Source: an uncultured Bacteroidota bacterium
Lineage (GTDB): Bacteria; Bacteroidota; Bacteroidia; Flavobacteriales; Flavobacteriaceae
Direction: 5' to 3'
Assembly: GCA_902511755.1 (NCBI GenBank)
Contig: CABXGL010000003.1
Location: forward strand, 1-64,000
Length of the DNA stretch: 64,000 bases
Both the position numbers and the translations under genes were made by a program. Under the pieces are notes generated by a model that was not told the DNA's origin, ran no database searches, and saw only the letters and a program-made list of their open reading frames with translations. Of the stretch, positions 42,319-51,418 are shown piece by piece (within the stretch, counting starts at the first letter, position 1; the number at the start of each line of letters is the position of its first letter).

Positions 42319-44187
42319 TTAATACGCTCTTTTTTTAACTCCTTCATAAAAATTAACATACGCTTGATTAACAACCTTGTTGCCTCCAGGGGTTGGGTAG
42401 TCTCCTGTAAAATACCAGTCTCCTAAATTTTTAGGACAAGCTTTGTGCAGCCCTTCTATTGTTTGAAAAATAACATTAATCTCAGCGTTAATGGTTTCTT
42501 CTTTTAGAATCTCAGATATTTTTTGTGAGATTTCATCGCTTGAAAAGCCTTTATATATTGCCTTTACCTTGTTCCCCATCTTATCAACAGGCAGCTTTAA
42601 CTCTTTTAAGCACTCTTTATAGGTTTTTTCTAAAAGGTCTTTATTCTTCTCTTTTATAAGCTCCAACACTGCTCTAAATGCAATAAAGTCTTCCATCCTG
42701 GCCATGTCAATTCCATAACAGTCGGGGTATCTAATTTGCGGGGCGCTAGAAACCACTATAATTTTTTTTGGATTAAGTCTGTCTAGGATTTTTAAAATGC
42801 TTTTTTGTAGAGTTGTTCCTCTAACTATACTGTCGTCTATAATAACAAGGTTGTCTGTGTTTTTTATTGAGCCGTATGTAATATCATAAACATGCGCAAC
42901 TAGCTCGTCTCTATTAATGTCATCAGCTATAAAGGTTCTAAGCTTTGCATCCTTAATTGCTACCTTTTCTATTCTTGGTTTGCTAGAGAACAAATGACTT
43001 AGTCTCTCTTTTGTTATTTTTTGTTTATTCTCAACTATTTCGCTTATTGCTTGGGTGTGCATATACTCTTGTGCTTCTTGAACTAGTCCATAAAAAGAGG
43101 TTTCTGCTGTATTGGGGATATATGAAAAAACTGTGTTTATAAGGTCCCCCTTCAGTCTTTCCAATATTTTTGGAAAAAGATATTTTCCTAAGTTTTTTCT
43201 TTCAGAATATATCTCTGCATCACTTCCTCTTGAGAAATAAATTCTTTCAAAAGAACAGGCTTTTTTCTCAGTTGCTTCCAAAACGGATTCGATCGAAAAG
43301 TCTCCTGATTTTTTAATTATTATACTTTTACCGGGTTCCAGCTCTTTGACCTGCTCAAACCCTACATTAAAAACTGTTTGAATTACTGGTCGCTCTGAAG
43401 CTATAACAACTAGCTCTTCATTTTTAAAATAGTATGCTGGCCTAATTCCCGCAGGGTCTCTTAAAAAAAATGCGTCGCCATGCCCTATTAAGCCTGCCAT
43501 TGCATATCCTCCATCCCAGTCTTTTGAGGCTTTTTTTAAGATTTTGGCAATATTTAGTTTCTTTTCAATTAAAGCAGAAGCCTCAATTTTCCCAATTCCT
43601 TGTTTTTTTAATTTTCTGTAAATTTTTAATACGGCATCGTCTAAAAAATGTCCTATTTTTTCCATTACTGTAATTCCGTCTGCCTTGTCTTTTGGATGTT
43701 GCCCTAGCTTAACCAAGTTATCAAAAAGCTCCTGATTGTTAGTCATGTTGAAGTTTCCTGCTACAATCAAATTCCTGTGTTTCCAATTGTTTTGTCTTAA
43801 AAATGGGTGAACGCTTTCTATGTTATTTTTGCCAAAGGTTCCGTACCGAACATGGCCTAACATTAGCTGTCCTAAATAGGGGATATTCGCTTTTTCTTTA
43901 TTTTTAGTTTCATTGTAAATTTGTGTGTTTATTTCTGAAAAAATTTCCTGTATGGGCTGTTTGCCTGCTGACCTTTCTCGATAAATATACTTTTCGCCAG
44001 GGCTTGTATCTAGTTTTACACTTGCAAAGCCTGCTCCATCTTGACCTCTATTATGCTGTTTCTCCATCATCAAATACATCTTATTAACGCCATAACTTTT
44101 CGTTCCGTATTTTTTCTGATAAAATTCCAGGGGCTTAAGCAGTCGTATAAGAGCTATTCCGCATTCATGCTTAATTTGGTCACTCAT
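42319..44187 (-). CDS. purF: Amidophosphoribosyltransferase
   Basis: The 622-residue enzyme catalyses the first committed purine step (PRPP plus glutamine to phosphoribosylamine). The glutaminase domain starts MSDQIKHECGIALIR with the nucleophile Cys9, so a short propeptide must be removed. KQHNRGQDGAGFASV, LMLGHVRYGTFG and DPAGIRPAYYF follow. The PRPP-binding loop is NLVIIDDSIVRGTTL. It is longer than the usual 470-510 residues, with an extended C-terminal tail, a feature of a Bacteroidota subgroup. A purN gene lies three genes upstream on the same strand. Confidence 0.9.
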   Translation of the reverse strand: MSDQIKHECGIALIRLLKPLEFYQKKYGTKSYGVNKMYLMMEKQHNRGQDGAGFASVKLDTSPGEKYIYRERSAGKQPIQEIFSEINTQIYNETKNKEKANIPYLGQLMLGHVRYGTFGKNNIESVHPFLRQNNWKHRNLIVAGNFNMTNNQELFDNLVKLGQHPKDKADGITVMEKIGHFLDDAVLKIYRKLKKQGIGKIEASALIEKKLNIAKILKKASKDWDGGYAMAGLIGHGDAFFLRDPAGIRPAYYFKNEELVVIASERPVIQTVFNVGFEQVKELEPGKSIIIKKSGDFSIESVLEATEKKACSFERIYFSRGSDAEIYSERKNLGKYLFPKILERLKGDLINTVFSYIPNTAETSFYGLVQEAQEYMHTQAISEIVENKQKITKERLSHLFSSKPRIEKVAIKDAKLRTFIADDINRDELVAHVYDITYGSIKNTDNLVIIDDSIVRGTTLQKSILKILDRLNPKKIIVVSSAPQIRYPDCYGIDMARMEDFIAFRAVLELIKEKNKDLLEKTYKECLKELKLPVDKMGNKVKAIYKGFSSDEISQKISEILKEETINAEINVIFQTIEGLHKACPKNLGDWYFTGDYPTPGGNKVVNQAYVNFYEGVKKRAY

Positions 44188-44258
44188 AGATGCTATTGAG
44201 ATTATCTGTAAAAGTAGGTATTTTATTTATAGTTCTGTAGGCAAATTCTTAACTTTTT

Positions 44259-45173
44259 TCAAGAAAGATTATGTCTTTTTTTAAAATCATTAAGCCTGTT
44301 TACAAACTCTTGTTTTTTTAAATTTTCCATTGATCGTGTTCCAAAGTTTTCTACACAAAAAGATGCCATGACAGTTCCGTGGACCATCGCATCTTTAAGG
44401 TTCTCAAAGCTTATATTTTCCTTTTCTGAAAGGAATCCTGAAAACCCGCCTGCAAACGTGTCTCCTGCCCCTGTTGGATCAATCACGTTATTCACCTGAA
44501 ATGCCGGCAAATTAAAATGCTGATTCTGTCCGAACAACGCCGATCCGTTTTCTCCTTTTTTAATTATAATATATTTTGGGCCTAATTTTAAAATTTCTTC
44601 AGCAGCCTCAAATAAAGACTCCTTGCCTGACAGCTGTTTTGCTTCCTCGTCATTAATCACTATTATGTTTACTCTTTTTATAACATTCTTTAAATCTTCT
44701 AAGGCTGTATCCATCCAAAAATTCATAGTATCTAAAATAATTGCTTTTGGACTGCCGTTTAACTGATCCAGAACACTTTTTTGAACTAATGGATGTAAGT
44801 TCCCTAAAACAACTACAAAAGAAGATTTAAAGTCTTCTGAAACTAGAGGGTTAAATTCCTCTAAAACATTTAGTTCTGTAGTTATTGTGTCTCGTTTGTT
44901 CCAGTTTTTATGATACTTCCCTTTCCAATAAAAAGTTTTCCCATTAGAAATAATTTCAATTGAAGAGGTCTGAACTCCTTTTTTATTTAAAAGGTCCAAA
45001 TGCTTTTGTTCAAAGTCTCCTCCAACAACAGAAACAACAGAAGAGAGGGTTTTAAAATGTGCGCAGGCTAAAGCAATGTATGTGCCTGATCCTCCTAAAG
45101 TTCTGCCAGAAGATCCATAAGCCGTTTCAATGTCATCATAAGCAACTGTTCCTACAATTAATGTTTTTTTCAT
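44259..45173 (-). CDS. PfkB family carbohydrate or nucleoside kinase
   Basis: The 304-residue protein is a ribokinase-like enzyme. GSSGRTLGGSGTYIALACAH is the sugar-binding signature, and DPTGAGDTFAGGFSGFL is PfkB signature 2 with the catalytic Asp. The substrate (adenosine, ribose, fructose or other) is not fixed by the sequence. It lies between purF and rnhA on the minus strand, 1 base after rnhA, so it is part of an operon purN-rnhA-pfkB-(purF), which makes a nucleoside substrate attractive but unproven. Confidence 0.87.
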   Translation of the reverse strand: MKKTLIVGTVAYDDIETAYGSSGRTLGGSGTYIALACAHFKTLSSVVSVVGGDFEQKHLDLLNKKGVQTSSIEIISNGKTFYWKGKYHKNWNKRDTITTELNVLEEFNPLVSEDFKSSFVVVLGNLHPLVQKSVLDQLNGSPKAIILDTMNFWMDTALEDLKNVIKRVNIIVINDEEAKQLSGKESLFEAAEEILKLGPKYIIIKKGENGSALFGQNQHFNLPAFQVNNVIDPTGAGDTFAGGFSGFLSEKENISFENLKDAMVHGTVMASFCVENFGTRSMENLKKQEFVNRLNDFKKRHNLS

Positions 45174-45174
45174 A

Positions 45175-45651
45175 TCAGACTTGATTTAATTTTTCGTAAC
45201 CCTTGTCTATTAAAAGAGTTTTCTTTTTTGAGGCTGTTACTGCTAAATAATCACATCGCTCATTCTGTGGGTGATTATTATGCCCTTTTATCCAAAAAAA
45301 TTTGACATTGTGTTTAGGGTATATTTTTAAAAAGTCCATCCATAAATCTGCATTTTTTTTCTTTTTAAAATTCTTTTTTTTCCAATCAAAGACCCATTTT
45401 TTTTCTACTGCATCTGAAACATATTTTGAATCAGTATAAACTGATACCTGCAGCCCCTCTTTTTTTAGTTTTCTTAGGGCTTCTATTACCGCCAATAGCT
45501 CCATTCTGTTATTGGTTGTCATTCTAAATCCTTCTGAAAACTCTTTAAAGCGCTTTGTTGCTTTTTGCTCAATAACGATTCCATAGCCTCCTGGACCCGG
45601 GTTACCTCTTGATGAGCCGTCGGTATATATGTTTATTACTTCTTTATCCAT
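45175..45651 (-). CDS. rnhA: Ribonuclease HI
   Basis: The 158-residue enzyme cleaves RNA in RNA-DNA hybrids. Catalytic residues are Asp11 (YTDGSSRGNPG), Glu51 (NNRMELLAVIEAL), Asp74 (YTDSKYV) and Asp134 (NERCDYLA), with the flap His in KGHNNHPQNE. All are present and the length is typical. It overlaps purN by 8 bp at its start, so translation is coupled. Confidence 0.95.
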   Translation of the reverse strand: MDKEVINIYTDGSSRGNPGPGGYGIVIEQKATKRFKEFSEGFRMTTNNRMELLAVIEALRKLKKEGLQVSVYTDSKYVSDAVEKKWVFDWKKKNFKKKKNADLWMDFLKIYPKHNVKFFWIKGHNNHPQNERCDYLAVTASKKKTLLIDKGYEKLNQV

Positions 45652-46219
45652 TGATTAAAGTCTTTTCAATTATTTTTGAAAAACAACTGTGCTCTAGTTT
45701 TAAAACTTTTTTTGACAGAGATTCTGAAGATTCTTTTTCTTCAAGAGCTATCGCTTTTTGAAAAAGAATTTTTCCTTCATCATAATTCTTGTTCACATAA
45801 TGAACTGTTATTCCTGATTCCTTTTCATTGTTTTTTATAACAGCTTTGTGAATATTCATGCCATACATTCCTTTTCCTCCATAATCAGGCAAGAGCGCTG
45901 GATGTATGTTTAGTATTTTGTTCGGAAAATGGTCTATTATTTTAGTTGGCATCTTCCATAAAAAGCCTGCAAGGGCTATTAAGTTTGGGCTTATTTTTAA
46001 AATTGCATTTAATGCAGCGTCTGTTTCATAAAAGCTGTTTCTGCTTATAAGCAAGGTTTTTACCCCATGTTTTATTGCTTTATTTAAAGCTTTTGCTTTT
46101 GAATTGTTACAAATCAATAGGTCGATTGAAATTTCTTTTCTGTCTTTGAAGTATTTGCATATCTCTTCGAAATTAGATCCCGATCCCGAGGCAAATACTA
46201 TAATTTTTTTTGTGTTCAA
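45644..46219 (-). CDS. purN: Phosphoribosylglycinamide formyltransferase
   Basis: The 191-residue enzyme transfers a formyl group from 10-formyl-THF to GAR in purine synthesis. ASGSGSNFEEICKYF is the phosphate-binding loop. LAGFLWKMPTKII and LNIHPALLPDYGGKGMYG contain the catalytic Asn and His, and ESGITVHYVNKNYDEGKILFQ the catalytic Asp. The length is typical. It heads the minus-strand set purN-rnhA-pfkB-purF. Confidence 0.94.
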   Translation of the reverse strand: MNTKKIIVFASGSGSNFEEICKYFKDRKEISIDLLICNNSKAKALNKAIKHGVKTLLISRNSFYETDAALNAILKISPNLIALAGFLWKMPTKIIDHFPNKILNIHPALLPDYGGKGMYGMNIHKAVIKNNEKESGITVHYVNKNYDEGKILFQKAIALEEKESSESLSKKVLKLEHSCFSKIIEKTLING

Positions 46220-46311
46220 TCTATATATAACTCTAAGACAAAATAACGCAATTCTGACGCTCTAATCAACTTAAATGTGCATTCTTTTTTTGTAATTTTT
46301 TTAAAAAAGAG

Positions 46312-46340
46312 TTGTTATAATGTAAAGTTTTTTATTTTTG
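46312..46340 (+). promoter_or_regulatory. Strong Bacteroidota promoter of acpP
   Basis: A -33 TTG (46312-46314), an 18-base spacer and a perfect -7 box TATTTTTG (46333-46340) lie 23 bases before the acpP ATG at 46364. Confidence 0.65.
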
Positions 46341-46363
46341 TCAGAACTTTAAACAAAAGAATT

Positions 46364-46597
46364 ATGTCAGATATTTCATCTCGTGTAAACGCAATCATTG
46401 TTGACAAATTAGGTGTCGACGAAAACGAAGTTGTTCCAAATGCTAGTTTCACAAACGATTTAGGAGCAGACTCTCTTGATACTGTGGAGCTAATAATGGA
46501 ATTTGAAAGAGAATTCGATATTCAAATCCCTGATGACCAAGCTGAAAAAATAGCCACTGTCGGACAGGCTATTCAATATATCGAAAGTTCCAAATAA
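46364..46597 (+). CDS. acpP: Acyl carrier protein
   Basis: The protein has 77 residues from ATG 46364; the longer open frame upstream is leader DNA with the promoter. It carries growing acyl chains in fatty acid synthesis. [16 protein letters not shown] contains the phosphopantetheine site Ser37 in the DSL motif. The protein is acidic and helical, as expected. fabF starts 7 bases after the stop, the classic pairing. Confidence 0.96.
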   Translation: MSDISSRVNAIIVDKLGVDENEVVPNASFTNDLGADSLDTVELIMEFEREFDIQIPDDQAEKIATVGQAIQYIESSK

Positions 46598-46604
46598 CAT
46601 TTCT

Positions 46605-47858
46605 ATGGGCCTAAGGCGCGTTGTTGTTACTGGCCTAGGGGCTCTCACCCCTATAGGTAATACCGTCCCTGAATATTGGCAAGGGTTAATTAGTGGGGAT
46701 AGCGGAGCTGCGCCTATAACATACTTTGATGCTTCTAAGTTTAAAACTCAATTTGCTTGTGAATTAAAGGGGTTTAATCCTGAAGATTTTATGGACAGAA
46801 AGCTTTCTAGAAAAATGGATCGCTTTGCTCAATATGCGATTGTTTCTTCGGACGAGGCTATTAAAGACGCTAAGATAGATTTGGATAAATTGAATAAAGA
46901 TAGGATTGGTGTGATCTGGGGCGCTGGAATAGGCGGCCTAGAAACCTTTCAAAATGAAGTTCTTGGTTTTGCTTCGGGAAATGGCACCCCTAGGTTTAAT
47001 CCGTTTATGATTCCTAAAATGATCCCCGATATTGCTCCTGGAATAATTTCAATTAGAAATGATTTTAGAGGCCCCAATTTTGCTACTGTTTCTGCTTGCG
47101 CTTCTTCCGCTAACGCTATAATAGATGGGTTAAATTATATTCGTCTAGGCTATGCTGATATAATTGTGTCAGGAGGATCAGAAGCGGGCGTAGCAATTTC
47201 AGGTATTGGAGGGTTTAATGCTCTTCATGCTTTATCCACAAGAAACGAAGATCCTAAAACTGCTTCTCGCCCTTTTGACAAAGATAGAGATGGATTTGTT
47301 TTAGGCGAGGGGGGAGGCTGTCTTATTTTAGAAGATTATGATCATGCTGTCAATAGAGGTGCCACAATATATGCGGAACTTATTGGCGGAGGTCTTTCTG
47401 CAGACGCCTACCATATGACTGCTCCACATCCTGATGGGGTTGGCGCAATAAAAGTGATGCAAAACTGTATTAATGATGCTAAGATTGGCCCGTCGGAAAT
47501 AGATGTTGTGAACATGCATGGAACTTCTACGCAATTGGGAGATGTTGCTGAGGCGAAAGCCTTATGTGATGTTTTTGGAGAACACCTATACTCTATGAAT
47601 ATTAACTCTACCAAGTCTATGACAGGACATCTTCTTGGTGCTGCTGGAGCTGTTGAGGCAATTGCTTCTATTCTTTCAATTAAAAAAGGTATTGTCCCTC
47701 CTACAATCAATCACCACACAAAGGATGAGGAAATAGATGATAAAATTAATTTTACATTCAATACTGCCCAAACAAGAAAAGTCAATATTGCAATGAGTAA
47801 TACTTTTGGCTTTGGAGGCCACAACGCTTGTGTTCTTTTTAAAAAACATGAAGAATAG
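46605..47858 (+). CDS. fabF: Beta-ketoacyl-ACP synthase II
   Basis: The 417-residue condensing enzyme of fatty acid elongation follows acpP directly. The nucleophile Cys165 is in TVSACASSANAI, followed by His in VNMHGTSTQLGD and His in KSMTGHLLGAAGAVEA, and FGFGGHNACVLFKK at the end. Length and layout are typical of FabF, which suits unsaturated acyl chains and temperature control. The gene pair acpP-fabF is driven by a good promoter. Confidence 0.96.
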   Translation: MGLRRVVVTGLGALTPIGNTVPEYWQGLISGDSGAAPITYFDASKFKTQFACELKGFNPEDFMDRKLSRKMDRFAQYAIVSSDEAIKDAKIDLDKLNKDRIGVIWGAGIGGLETFQNEVLGFASGNGTPRFNPFMIPKMIPDIAPGIISIRNDFRGPNFATVSACASSANAIIDGLNYIRLGYADIIVSGGSEAGVAISGIGGFNALHALSTRNEDPKTASRPFDKDRDGFVLGEGGGCLILEDYDHAVNRGATIYAELIGGGLSADAYHMTAPHPDGVGAIKVMQNCINDAKIGPSEIDVVNMHGTSTQLGDVAEAKALCDVFGEHLYSMNINSTKSMTGHLLGAAGAVEAIASILSIKKGIVPPTINHHTKDEEIDDKINFTFNTAQTRKVNIAMSNTFGFGGHNACVLFKKHEE

Positions 47859-47895
47859 CCGCCCTGTTCCTTTCTAAGCTAAATTTTACAAATTG

Positions 47896-47903
47896 TATCT
47901 TTG
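47896..47903 (+). promoter_or_regulatory. -7 element at the start of the IPExxxVDY gene
   Basis: TATCTTTG matches TAnnTTTG and ends 3 bases before a GTG codon at 47907. A TTTC lies at the -33 distance (47871-47874). It overlaps the TTG at 47901, which argues for the GTG start. Confidence 0.4.
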
Positions 47904-47906
47904 AGC

Positions 47907-48365
47907 GTGTCTAATCACGTACTATCTCATAGCGAAACGGACGACAGGAGTGAAATCATTGCTGTTCATTGTTCTTTAGAGCCTTTTGACCTGGCGTTTA
48001 AAATCAATAGTCGTTTAGACATCAAGCTGGTTCGCACAAATTATGACATTAGCTTTAAGCAAACGGAAGAAAATTACATGGCTTACTCTAATGAATCCTG
48101 CTCTGAAGGCGCCTTAGTTTTTCTTTTCTCTAATTCATATATAAAGTCCCAAACTAATAAAAACTCCCCTTTGCTTTTTGATCAGGAAAGCACAGAGTAT
48201 GCTTTGATGCCAGAGCTTAGACAAGCAGACTATCTAATTAAATATGTAGATGAAAAGAACACCCTGGAGTCTTTTATTAAATCTCTATCTTTGCTTAAAG
48301 AAATTTCCTCTTGTTATAAAGTGGAGAATTCAAAAATAAAGTCTAAACACAATTTAATCCTTTGA
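47907..48365 (+). CDS. IPExxxVDY-type family protein
   Basis: This protein of about 152 residues has no ATG near the start; GTG 47907 is chosen because the TTG at 47901 lies inside the -7 element. The central motif LMPELRQADYLIKYVD is a variant of the IPExxxVDY signature used to name this Bacteroidota family. The N-terminal half (EPFDLAFKINSRLDIKLVRT) and the family position in front of pyk fit other Flavobacteriia. Function unknown; it is conserved with pyk in many genomes. It is followed 3 bases later by pyk. Confidence 0.72.
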   Translation: MSNHVLSHSETDDRSEIIAVHCSLEPFDLAFKINSRLDIKLVRTNYDISFKQTEENYMAYSNESCSEGALVFLFSNSYIKSQTNKNSPLLFDQESTEYALMPELRQADYLIKYVDEKNTLESFIKSLSLLKEISSCYKVENSKIKSKHNLIL

Positions 48366-48368
48366 TTC

Positions 48369-49793
48369 ATGAAGCTGAATAAAACTAAAATTGTCGCCAC
48401 TTTAGGGCCTGCGTCTAATTCAAGGGCTATGCTAAAAAATTTGATGGTAGCTGGCGTTGATGTATTCCGTATTAATTTTTCACACGCAACACACAAAGAG
48501 GCCAAAGCTGCTGTTAAATACATTCGAGTGCTCAGTGAGGAGCTGAAGATCCATGCGTCTGTTTTAGGAGATCTTCAGGGGCCCAAAATAAGGATTGGAG
48601 AAGTAAACGATGGGGTTTCTTTAAAGAAGGGTGATATTATTAAATTTTCCTCTAAACAGATTGAGAAAGGTGACGCGGGCTGTGTTTCTATAAATTATTC
48701 TGACTTTGCTCTAGATGTTAATCCAAAAGAAAAAATTCTTATAAACGATGGCAAGCTGATTCTTCAGGTCGTCAAATCAAATAAAAAAGATCTAGTAGAA
48801 GCTAAGGTTTTGCAAGGAGGGCCTTTAGAGTCTAGAAAGGGAGTTAATCTTCCCAACACTACCATTTCGCTGCCTGCTTTGACAAAAAAAGACAAAGAAG
48901 ATGCGCTATTTGCAATTAAAGCTGGTTTCGACTGGATTGCTCTTTCTTTTGTTAGGTCTAAAAATGATGTTTTAGCCTTAAAAAAGATCATTAAAAAAGA
49001 ATCCCGCTTCAAAATTCCTGTAATAGCTAAAATTGAAAAGCCTGAAGCAATTAATAATATAGATGAAATCCTAAACAAGGCAGATGGAATTATGGTGGCA
49101 AGAGGGGATCTTGGGCTTGAAATTCCTTCTGATGAAGTTCCTTTAAACCAAAAGCAATTGGTGATCGCAGCTAAAAAAGCTAGAAAACCTGTTATAATTG
49201 CTACGCAAATGATGGAGTCTATGATAGACAGTCTTACCCCCTCAAGGGCAGAGGTTAATGACGTTGCAAACTCTGTAATGGATGGCGCTGATGCAATGAT
49301 GCTTTCGGGAGAAACTTCTTTGGGCCAGTTTCCTGTTGATGTAGTAAAAACAATGGAAAAAATTATAAGTCGCGTTGAGGGCTCTCCGTTAATAAAAACC
49401 CCTCATGACCAGCCTAGTACAAAGGCTAAAAGGCTTCTAACAAAGACTGTTTGTTTCCACGCGTGTAAAATAGCAAACGAAATTAACGCTTCTGCGATAT
49501 GCACTCTTACAAACAGCGGCTATACCGCTTGGCAGATTTCATCATGGAGGCCTAATGCCATGATCCTTGTTTTCACTTCAAACAAAAAAATACTTGCTCA
49601 GTTAAACCTGCTTTGGGGAGTAAAATGTATGTTTTACAATAATTTTGTCAGCACTGACAACACCGTCGAAGAAGTAAATGCCCTAGCTAAAGATGAAGGC
49701 TTTATAAAAAAGAGTGATCTTGTAATTAATTTGTCTGCAATGCCTATTGCTAAACGAGGAGAAGTAAACACCCTAAGGGTCTCTAAAATATAA
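48369..49793 (+). CDS. pyk: Pyruvate kinase
   Basis: The 474-residue glycolytic enzyme makes pyruvate and ATP from phosphoenolpyruvate and ADP. TKIVATLGPASNSRAML, FRINFSHATHKEAKAAV, VLGDLQGPKIRIG, IPVIAKIEKPEAINNIDEIL (catalytic Lys region), GIMVARGDLGLEIP (Mg2+ site) and PVIIATQMMESMIDSLTPSRAEVNDVANSVMDGADAM-type active-site blocks are all seen. Length is typical. It lies 3 bases after the IPExxxVDY gene. Confidence 0.95.
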   Translation: MKLNKTKIVATLGPASNSRAMLKNLMVAGVDVFRINFSHATHKEAKAAVKYIRVLSEELKIHASVLGDLQGPKIRIGEVNDGVSLKKGDIIKFSSKQIEKGDAGCVSINYSDFALDVNPKEKILINDGKLILQVVKSNKKDLVEAKVLQGGPLESRKGVNLPNTTISLPALTKKDKEDALFAIKAGFDWIALSFVRSKNDVLALKKIIKKESRFKIPVIAKIEKPEAINNIDEILNKADGIMVARGDLGLEIPSDEVPLNQKQLVIAAKKARKPVIIATQMMESMIDSLTPSRAEVNDVANSVMDGADAMMLSGETSLGQFPVDVVKTMEKIISRVEGSPLIKTPHDQPSTKAKRLLTKTVCFHACKIANEINASAICTLTNSGYTAWQISSWRPNAMILVFTSNKKILAQLNLLWGVKCMFYNNFVSTDNTVEEVNALAKDEGFIKKSDLVINLSAMPIAKRGEVNTLRVSKI

Positions 49794-49809
49794 ACAGGCT
49801 GCTTTTCCT

Positions 49810-49817
49810 TATTTTTG
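49810..49817 (+). promoter_or_regulatory. -7 element directly before rbfA
   Basis: TATTTTTG is a perfect TAnnTTTG box ending 4 bases before the ATG at 49822, so a transcript from it would be leaderless. No -33 TTTG is evident. Confidence 0.4.
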
Positions 49818-49821
49818 TTAA

Positions 49822-50214
49822 ATGGAGACAACAAGACAAAAAAAAATAGCGGGCATCTTACAAAATGATCTTGCCGTTCTTTTATTGTCCCTTTTAAAAA
49901 ATTCTGGAAAGAGCAACATTCTCTCTTCTGTAACTAAGGTAAAGGTCTCCCCTGATCTTTCGTTGGCAAAAATCTATGTTAGTGTTTTCCCTGTTTTACA
50001 TGCCGACTCCATACTTAAGCTCATTGGCAAAAACAAAAATTCTATTAGACGTTCTCTTGGCGAATTAATTAAAAATCAAGTTCGTAGAATTCCTGATCTT
50101 GCTTTTTATATTGATGATTCTCTTGAACATATTGATAAAATAGAAGCTGCTCTAAAAGGCGTGGAGGATCCTATTAAAAATTCCACCCTTCTTAACAAAA
50201 GAAAATCAATATAA
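49822..50214 (+). CDS. rbfA: Ribosome-binding factor A
   Basis: The 130-residue protein aids 30S subunit maturation by acting on the 16S rRNA 5' helix region. TRQKKIAGILQNDLAVLLLS is the start typical of RbfA, SVTKVKVSPDLSLAKIYVSV forms the KH-like core, and IRRSLGELIKNQVRRIPDLAFYIDDSLEHIDKIEAAL the conserved end. Length fits. The ABC permease gene follows after 1 base, as in many Bacteroidota. Confidence 0.93.
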   Translation: METTRQKKIAGILQNDLAVLLLSLLKNSGKSNILSSVTKVKVSPDLSLAKIYVSVFPVLHADSILKLIGKNKNSIRRSLGELIKNQVRRIPDLAFYIDDSLEHIDKIEAALKGVEDPIKNSTLLNKRKSI

Positions 50215-50215
50215 C

Positions 50216-51418
50216 ATGGGTTTTTCTAATTTTATAGCGAGAAGATACTATAGTTTTAAAAGCAAATGGAATATTGTAAACATAATTAGCCGTTCTGCTT
50301 CTTTTGTTTTAGTCGTAGCAGTATGTGCTTTTTTTGTTGTTCTATCAGTTTTCTCAGGATTAAAAGTTTTTGGAGCTGATTATTCAAAAGCGTTTGATCC
50401 CGATGTTAAAGTTTTTTCTAAAGGGTCTAAACATTTTTACTTTGACGCCGCGCTGTCTGAACAATTAACAAACGCTCCCAACATTGCTTTTATTTCAAAA
50501 CTTGTTGAAGAAAAAGTGCTTGTAAAAAACAACGAGAATAGCGGTTTTGCATATTTGAATGGGGTTGAAGAACAGTACAGTTCTGTTTTTGATATTGAAA
50601 AAACTATTAGTGTTGGCAGATGGCTAAGTCCTCTTCCTGGCAACAATGAAGCTGTTGTAAGCCATGCCCTAGCCGATGAACTCAGCCTTGGTCTGTATAA
50701 TTATGGGGGAGGCCTAACCGTGCTGATTCCTTCTAGAAAAACAAGAAACTCTCTTTTACAAAACCCTTTTTATTCCTCTCTTTATATGGTCTCGGGTGTT
50801 TTCGGATCGAGCGAAACTGTCGATCAAAAAAACATTTTTGTTCCATTGGCTTCTGCACAAAACCTTTTAGGCCTTGATCACAATAAGATTTCTGCTGTTG
50901 CAATTAAGCTCACTGATCCTAACGACAACAAAAAAACAATTAAAAAGATTCAAGAGGTTTTTGGAGATGATTTTTCTGTTAAATCTCGCGAAGAATTAAA
51001 CGAGACTTACTATAAAATGCTGAATGCCGAGGGGCTAATCTTAAACCTTGTTCTAGGGCTTATTTTAATTGTAGCTATGTTCAATACCGTTGGGGCTGTA
51101 ATTATTTTAATAATTGAAAAACAAAAAGACATTAAGACTTTATATAAAATTGGAGCAAACAAAACTCAGGTGTCTAATGTTTTTTTTAAACATGGTCTTT
51201 ATTTGTCTTTTTCTGGAGGATCTATTGGCCTTCTATTAGGGTGCCTAATTGTTTTCCTTCAAGAGCAGTTTGGAATTATCTCCCTTTCTGGAACCTCTAT
51301 TCCTTATCCCGTAGTCTTTGACATTAATAACTTTGGCGTTGTAGTTGGTTGGATGATGTTGGTTGGAACAGGCGGTGCTCTTTTGTCTTTGCTTGCTTTG
51401 AAAAAAATCAAACTGTAG
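50216..51418 (+). CDS. LolC/LolE-type ABC transporter permease
   Basis: The 400-residue inner membrane protein has an N-terminal transmembrane helix (ISRSASFVLVVAVCAFFVVLSV), a long periplasmic domain (about 50-250) and three C-terminal helices of the FtsX type (LILNLVLGLILIVAMFNTVG, FFKHGLYLSFSGGSIGLLLG, VVVGWMMLVGTGGALLSLLAL). That is the MacB/LolC/LolE arrangement for lipoprotein release or similar. No ATPase gene is beside it. Its 3' end overlaps that of dusB by 11 bp in convergent orientation. Confidence 0.87.
   Translation: MGFSNFIARRYYSFKSKWNIVNIISRSASFVLVVAVCAFFVVLSVFSGLKVFGADYSKAFDPDVKVFSKGSKHFYFDAALSEQLTNAPNIAFISKLVEEKVLVKNNENSGFAYLNGVEEQYSSVFDIEKTISVGRWLSPLPGNNEAVVSHALADELSLGLYNYGGGLTVLIPSRKTRNSLLQNPFYSSLYMVSGVFGSSETVDQKNIFVPLASAQNLLGLDHNKISAVAIKLTDPNDNKKTIKKIQEVFGDDFSVKSREELNETYYKMLNAEGLILNLVLGLILIVAMFNTVGAVIILIIEKQKDIKTLYKIGANKTQVSNVFFKHGLYLSFSGGSIGLLLGCLIVFLQEQFGIISLSGTSIPYPVVFDINNFGVVVGWMMLVGTGGALLSLLALKKIKL

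Noticed and set aside
46277..46363. Extended acyl carrier protein start.
   Set aside because: This part contains the acpP promoter; the 77-residue product from 46364 is the standard size.
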